Assembly (NCBI GenBank): GCA_014762495.1
Contig: JABURT010000070.1
Coordinates: forward strand, 18,638 to 82,637
DNA: 64,000 nucleotides
Source of the DNA: Gammaproteobacteria bacterium
GTDB lineage: Bacteria; Pseudomonadota; Gammaproteobacteria; Thiohalospirales; Thiohalospiraceae
Direction: 5' to 3'
Of this stretch, positions 59,772 to 64,000 are shown one piece after another; positions within the stretch are counted from its first letter, which is position 1, and each line of letters starts with the position of its first letter. The translations under genes and the position numbers were made by a program. The notes beneath the pieces are model-generated. The model saw nothing but the letters and a program-made list of their open reading frames with translations. It made no database searches and was not told the origin of the DNA.

Positions 59772-61085
59772 ATGTTGAGCAAAAACGCTGTATCCATATT
59801 GGTCATCGGACTGGTGAGCGGCATCGCCCTTAGCCTGGGCGGTGGGGTGCTTGCCAAGCGTGACAGCACCGGTATGGCCAGCCTGCCGACCGAAGACTTG
59901 CGTACCTTCACCGAGGTGTTTGATCGCATCAAGAAGAACTATGTCGAGGATGTGGATGACAAGACCCTGATCGAAAATGCCATACGCGGCATGCTCAGTG
60001 GCCTGGACCCACATTCCACATACATGGACGAAGAGACCTATCGCGAATTGCAGGTCGGTACCAAGGGTGAGTTTGGCGGTCTCGGTATCGAGGTCGGCAT
60101 GGAGGACGGATTTGTTAAGGTCATTGCCCCCATCGACGATACTCCGGCCGAACGAGCCGGTGTCCAGGCAGGCGATTTGATCATCCGTCTCGATAACCAT
60201 CCGGTGAAGGGCATGACGCTGAACGAGGCGGTCAAGCTCATGCGCGGCAAACCCGGTAGCAAGATCCTGCTGACCATCATCCGTGAGGGAGAGGAAAAGC
60301 CTCTCAAGATTGAAATCACCCGCGACGTCATTCTCACCAAGAGTGTGAAGAGTGAGCTGTATGACAAGCACTATGGCTACCTGCGCATCACCACCTTCCA
60401 GACTCGTACTCATAATGACATGGTCGATGAGATCAAAAAGCTGAAAAAGGCATCCGGTGCACCGCTCAAGGGCCTGGTACTGGATCTTCGAAACAACCCC
60501 GGCGGCGTGCTACGCGCGGCGGTGGATGTCTCCGATGCCTTCCTCAAGGAGGGGCTGATCGTGTACACCGAGGGCCGTGTTAACGATGCCCAGATGCGTT
60601 ACGCCGCCACCCCCGATGACATCCTCGACGGCGCCCCCATCGTGATACTGGTCAACGGCGGTTCGGCCTCGGCCTCGGAGATCGTCTCCGGTGCCCTGCA
60701 GGACCATCAGCGCGCCATCATCATGGGCAACCCCACCTTCGGAAAGGGCTCGGTCCAGTCCATCCTGCCCTTGAACAATGTGACTGCTCTCAAGCTCACC
60801 ACCGCGCGTTATTACACGCCCGCCGGCCGCTCCATTCAGGCCGAGGGCATTGTCCCCGACGTGCTGCTGGATAGCGTCAAGGTCACCGCTGTGGATGCCA
60901 ACAGCGAGGGCATCAAGGAGCGTGACCTCAGCGGCCACCTGGAAAATGGCGATAACGGCAAGGGCGGCAAGCGGATGAACGGTAAGCTGGGCGTGACCTC
61001 CATGGCCAGCACCGACTATCCCCTGTTCGAGGCCCTCAACCTGCTCAAGGGTCTGCAGCTGGTGCAGGCACAGCTCGCCAAGTAG
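59772..61085 (+). CDS. ctpA: Carboxy-terminal processing protease CtpA
   Basis: The 437-residue S41 protease has a signal or anchor helix (AVSILVIGLVSGIALSLGGG), a PDZ domain (about 90-170, GLGIEVG) and the catalytic core with NGGSASASEIVSGAL (Ser) and FGKGSVQ (Lys). It degrades or trims periplasmic proteins, often peptidoglycan hydrolases. It follows envC in the cluster, consistent with a cell-wall role. The ATG at 59772 has AGGAG six bases upstream; a preceding ATG is too close to that signal. Confidence 0.95.
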   Translation: MLSKNAVSILVIGLVSGIALSLGGGVLAKRDSTGMASLPTEDLRTFTEVFDRIKKNYVEDVDDKTLIENAIRGMLSGLDPHSTYMDEETYRELQVGTKGEFGGLGIEVGMEDGFVKVIAPIDDTPAERAGVQAGDLIIRLDNHPVKGMTLNEAVKLMRGKPGSKILLTIIREGEEKPLKIEITRDVILTKSVKSELYDKHYGYLRITTFQTRTHNDMVDEIKKLKKASGAPLKGLVLDLRNNPGGVLRAAVDVSDAFLKEGLIVYTEGRVNDAQMRYAATPDDILDGAPIVILVNGGSASASEIVSGALQDHQRAIIMGNPTFGKGSVQSILPLNNVTALKLTTARYYTPAGRSIQAEGIVPDVLLDSVKVTAVDANSEGIKERDLSGHLENGDNGKGGKRMNGKLGVTSMASTDYPLFEALNLLKGLQLVQAQLAK

Positions 61086-61097
61086 GCCAATTCGACT

Positions 61098-61134
61098 CAA
61101 ACCATCGGGCCCGCTTGACGGGCCCGATGGTTTT
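61098..61134 (+). terminator. Rho-independent terminator of ctpA
   Basis: AACCATCGGGCCCG-cttga-CGGGCCCGATGGTT with TT at the end forms a 14-base-pair stem, 14 bases after the ctpA stop. Confidence 0.9.
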
Positions 61135-61220
61135 CAAGGCGCCCACGCTGCCCTCCCGGCAGGTTAAAGTTGATCCCTCCCTGTCCGCTATTTGGACTAC
61201 ACGAAGGAGGGGGAAGGGAA

Positions 61221-62036
61221 TTGATTAAAAAGCGTTTTATCCTGATGTGGCTGGTCCTGTTCGGCCTCTCAGCCCTCCCTGCACAGGCGCAACAACCGGC
61301 ACCGGTGATCAGCATTATCATCGATGACCTGGGCAACCACTGGCGTAGCGCCGAGCGAAGCCTGGCCCTGCCCGGACAGGTCACACTTGCCATACTCCCC
61401 CATACGCCCTACTCGGTGCGCCTGGCGACACGTGCCCACGCCAGCGGTCGTGAGATCATGCTCCATCTGCCCATGGCCTCCATCCATCAGCATCGCCCCG
61501 GCCCCGGTGCCGTGAACGTGGCCATGGATGAAAAGGAGTTTGACGATATCGTGGCGGCTAACCTGGAGGCCGTGCCCTACATCAGCGGGGTCAACAATCA
61601 CATGGGCAGCCAGGTGACACCGAGCACCCGTCATATGGACTGGCTCATGACACGGCTCGAACGACGCGGAAACCTCTACTTTGTTGATAGCCGCACCACG
61701 GCCAGCAGCGTGGCCGCCGTACTTTCGCAGGAGAAAGGTCTGCCCACCCTGAAACGGGATATCTTCCTGGATCACCGACGTGACCGGGCCTCCATTCACA
61801 AACAGTTCCAACGTTTGCTACGCTTGTCCGAGCAGCGCGGCTGGGCCGTGGCCATCGGGCATCCCTATCCCGAAACCCTGGCCATGCTGGAGGCCGAGTT
61901 GCCCAAGCTGGCGGCGCGCGGGATAGAACTGGTACCCGTTTCTCGCCTGATCCGTGAACACAGAGAACAAGGCCCGGTACTATGGCAAGCGTCCTTATCC
62001 CCCTTGCAACAGGATTCGAAGAACTCGAAGCAGTAA
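61221..62036 (+). CDS. Divergent polysaccharide deacetylase family protein (YibQ-like)
   Basis: The 271-residue product has a signal peptide (FILMWLVLFGLSALPAQA) and then ISIIIDDLGN, LAILPHTPY, REIMLHLPM and NNHMGSQVT. These match the divergent polysaccharide deacetylase family (COG2861, E. coli YibQ), commonly encoded with envC and ctpA. The enzymatic activity of the family is not firmly known. A TTG at 61221, preceded by AAGGAGGGGGAAGGG, is the likely start because no ATG precedes the signal peptide in a good context. It overlaps the next gene by 55 bases. Confidence 0.87.
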   Translation: MIKKRFILMWLVLFGLSALPAQAQQPAPVISIIIDDLGNHWRSAERSLALPGQVTLAILPHTPYSVRLATRAHASGREIMLHLPMASIHQHRPGPGAVNVAMDEKEFDDIVAANLEAVPYISGVNNHMGSQVTPSTRHMDWLMTRLERRGNLYFVDSRTTASSVAAVLSQEKGLPTLKRDIFLDHRRDRASIHKQFQRLLRLSEQRGWAVAIGHPYPETLAMLEAELPKLAARGIELVPVSRLIREHREQGPVLWQASLSPLQQDSKNSKQ

Positions 62037-62536
62037 CCATCATCGATCTACTCAGGCGGGCCGGTGTCGAGGTCACCGTCGCTGGCATCGAGGGTCCCGA
62101 TGCCGTCACCGGCAGTCGGGGCACGCGTATCCTGCCCGATGTCGACCTCGATGAGGTGGTGGAGCAGACATTCGACATGATCACCCTGCCAGGTGGTCTG
62201 CCAGGTGCCGACAATCTCAATGCCGACCCCCGCATCCACACTCTACTCAAACGCATGGCCTCAGAGGGCCGCTATACGACGGCGATTTGCGCCGCGCCCA
62301 AGGTGCTGGGTAATGCCGGTTTGCTGGATGACAAGCGTGCCACGAGTTTTCCGGGTCATCTTGAAGCGCTGGAACGAAATGCGATACATATCGTCAATGA
62401 GCCGGTGGTTATGGACGGTAAGGTCATCACATCGCGTGGGCCGGGAACGGCCATGGATTTTGCCCTGAGCCTGATCGAGGAACTGTGCGGCAAACCCACA
62501 CGGGATGAGGTGGAGGCCCCTCTGCAACGCCCTTGA
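61982..62536 (+). CDS. DJ-1/PfpI family protein (YajL-like)
   Basis: The 184-residue protein starts MASVLIPLATGFEELEAVTI and has the nucleophile elbow AICAAPKVL with the conserved Cys, plus GLPGADNL. This matches the DJ-1/YajL subfamily, variously described as chaperone, deglycase or stress protein; the activity is disputed. The ATG at 61982 lies inside the deacetylase gene, giving a 55-base overlap in a different frame, with AAGG nine bases upstream. Confidence 0.93.
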   Translation: MASVLIPLATGFEELEAVTIIDLLRRAGVEVTVAGIEGPDAVTGSRGTRILPDVDLDEVVEQTFDMITLPGGLPGADNLNADPRIHTLLKRMASEGRYTTAICAAPKVLGNAGLLDDKRATSFPGHLEALERNAIHIVNEPVVMDGKVITSRGPGTAMDFALSLIEELCGKPTRDEVEAPLQRP

Positions 62537-62656
62537 TGACAATTGTCATGAAACACCCTTCAGCATTGATGTGAACGCATAATTACCCCTGTTTGATCGC
62601 ACAGCGTGATATCCTCAGCATAGGGATATGGAGTGTGTATAAACAGGGAGCCGGGC

Positions 62657-63733
62657 TTGAGTCCAAGTACGATTAAGCGACAGTTGCAACTTGAGCGTAA
62701 GCGAGTGTTGTTGTTCGCGCATGTGTTTGCCCTGATCGTTTACACGCTGTTTATCGTCCACGATTACATCATACTAAACCAACCTCAAACCGCCCTGGTT
62801 GAGGTTGGATTTCTTCTTGTCATTTTACTCAACCTGATATTGCTCTATCGCAAGGAAAGCTTTGGTATAACCGCCTGCATATTGCTTGCAGTGATATCAA
62901 TAGAAGTGCTGTTCAGTATTATCTCAGTCTTCAATGAACCGGAAGTCGTGCGCGAGATCTTCTGGTCGGTGATCCTGGCACCGGCGGCCTACTATCTTCT
63001 GGGGCGCAAGGGGGGATTGGCGTTTGCGTCATTGGTTCTGGCAAGTGTATGGGGGCTTTATTTCCTGTTCCGCTCGAATGATTCACATGTATTAAGCCTG
63101 TCCACAATGGCGGACTACACCGGTATCTATACTATTGTCACCCTGATTGCTTATCTCTACGCACGTTCGCAGTCCCTGAACATTCAACGCATGATCAGTT
63201 ACAGCCGTGATCTGACCTACGCGAACGACGAACTCAAGACCGCTGCACTGACAGATACCCTGACGCTTACCTATAACCGCAAGTTTCTCGATGAGGTACT
63301 ACTAGAGCTTTGCACTCGCAAAGGTGATGAGGTGAAGTTTTCATTGATCATGTTTGATATCGATCACTTCAAAAAGGTGAACGATACACACGGTCATCAG
63401 GTTGGTGATGAGATTCTGAGTGAAGTCACTCGTGCTACGCGGAGGCAGTTGCGTGACAATGACATTCTGGGCCGCTGGGGTGGCGAAGAGTTTATGATTG
63501 TCTCCCCCGGTATGGGTGCAGATGATGCGATGGGTCTCGCCGAGCGGCTTAGAAAGCATATACAGGACTATGAATTTTCCCACGGCCTCAAGATACGCTG
63601 TAGCTTCGGTGTCGCCGAATATGTGCCGGAAGAGACCTCGCAAAGTCTCATCCAGCGTGCTGATCAGGCACTATATAAGGCAAAGAAGGAAGGTAGAAAC
63701 CGTACCGCACTCTCACCTGCACAAGCCGTCTAG
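62657..63733 (+). CDS. Membrane diguanylate cyclase
   Basis: The 358-residue protein has about six membrane helices in residues 20-185, a short linker and a C-terminal GGDEF domain with GRWGGEEF. The I-site RDND lies five residues before GGEEF, so feedback inhibition by c-di-GMP is possible. It should make cyclic-di-GMP. The TTG at 62657 has GGGAG six bases upstream; the frame to 62633 (GTG) lacks such spacing. Its stop codon overlaps that of the convergent GGDEF gene. Confidence 0.9.
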   Translation: MSPSTIKRQLQLERKRVLLFAHVFALIVYTLFIVHDYIILNQPQTALVEVGFLLVILLNLILLYRKESFGITACILLAVISIEVLFSIISVFNEPEVVREIFWSVILAPAAYYLLGRKGGLAFASLVLASVWGLYFLFRSNDSHVLSLSTMADYTGIYTIVTLIAYLYARSQSLNIQRMISYSRDLTYANDELKTAALTDTLTLTYNRKFLDEVLLELCTRKGDEVKFSLIMFDIDHFKKVNDTHGHQVGDEILSEVTRATRRQLRDNDILGRWGGEEFMIVSPGMGADDAMGLAERLRKHIQDYEFSHGLKIRCSFGVAEYVPEETSQSLIQRADQALYKAKKEGRNRTALSPAQAV

Positions 63734-64000
63734 ATTTTCAGCCCTGCTGCCTCCACCTTGTCGGCGAGCTTGTTTCGCATCATTTCCATGTCGGCATGCT
63801 TGACCAGTTCATCCATTAACCCGGCGTCTTGTGGGTAGTAGCTGATACCTGCGTTCATGCCAAGCTTCACCTCCAGGTCATCGAGATAGAAGGGGGCCTG
63901 AAATATCTTCTCAAGCTTGGCCTTCAATCTTTGTGCATCACCCGGTTTGATGTTGCGCAAGAGGATTAAAAACTCGTCGCTCCCATAGCGACCAAGCAAG
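63730..64000 (-). CDS. GGDEF-domain protein (5' part outside window)
   Basis: The visible 90 codons begin inside the GGDEF motif, here GRYGSDEF, and continue with the C-terminal half of the domain ending in VEAAGLKI. The GSDEF variant differs from GG(D/E)EF at the second glycine, so activity is uncertain. The stop lies at 63730-63732, sharing CTAG with the convergent cyclase stop. Domains upstream of the window edge are unknown. Confidence 0.8.
   Translation of the reverse strand, partial: LLGRYGSDEFLILLRNIKPGDAQRLKAKLEKIFQAPFYLDDLEVKLGMNAGISYYPQDAGLMDELVKHADMEMMRNKLADKVEAAGLKI

Overview
The window is the chromosomal replication-origin neighbourhood of a gammaproteobacterium, followed by about 38 kb of mostly housekeeping genes. 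The evidence is the conserved block parB-parA-rsmG-mnmG / mnmE-yidC-yidD-rnpA-rpmH on the minus strand, diverging from dnaA-dnaN-recF-gyrB on the plus strand. TrmL, SecB, GpsA, GpmI-EnvC-CtpA and an NtrBC-controlled glnA fit the same class. A ThiI-like PP-loop protein with TusA, a membrane rhodanese and a probable persulfide-sensing ArsR regulator hint at a free-living organism with active sulfur metabolism, but genus and family cannot be fixed from this sequence.

Layout. 1-4054: parB (cut by the window edge), parA, rsmG, mnmG. 4117-14330: six accessory genes sit between mnmG and mnmE, which are usually adjacent: a giant hybrid kinase coupled to a PhnD-type binding protein, a degenerate HD-GYP protein, a lipoprotein aminopeptidase, a FliB-type lysine methylase and an IPT/TIG lipoprotein. 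14472-18259: mnmE, yidC, yidD, rnpA, rpmH. 18260-25040: dnaA, a candidate oriC, dnaN, recF, gyrB and four parS-like sites. 25041-31415: a small membrane protein, fbp, two PlsC-type acyltransferases, glyS, glyQ. 32067-36959: a 1630-residue lipoprotein. 37089-40027: a hypothetical gene diverging from a PP-loop/TusA/CDF-transporter operon. 40028-44965: NtrC-regulated glnA, a DUF4124 protein and ntrBC. 44962-53449: an aminotransferase, trmL, a two-gene kinase cluster and a 734-residue lipoprotein. 53547-56698: gpsA, secB, trxC, grxC, rhodanese, ArsR. 56960-62536: gpmI, envC, ctpA, a YibQ-type deacetylase and a DJ-1 protein. 62657-64000: two convergent GGDEF genes, the second cut by the window edge.

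How it works together. DnaA boxes lie on both sides of dnaA, and the sites for the ParB encoded at the left edge lie 21.5-25.0 kb into the window, so initiator, origin and segregation system form one unit. NtrC-type palindromes lie before both glnA and ntrB, and glnA also has a sigma-54 promoter. Perfect TGTGA-N6-TCACA (CRP/Vfr-type) palindromes lie upstream of all three large lipoprotein genes (12690-14330, 32067-36959, 51245-53449) and were not seen elsewhere, which suggests a shared cell-surface regulon.

I found no tRNA, rRNA, insertion sequence, CRISPR array or prophage. Many start codons were moved downstream of the longest reading frame using ribosome-binding sites and family length; these choices are noted per gene.
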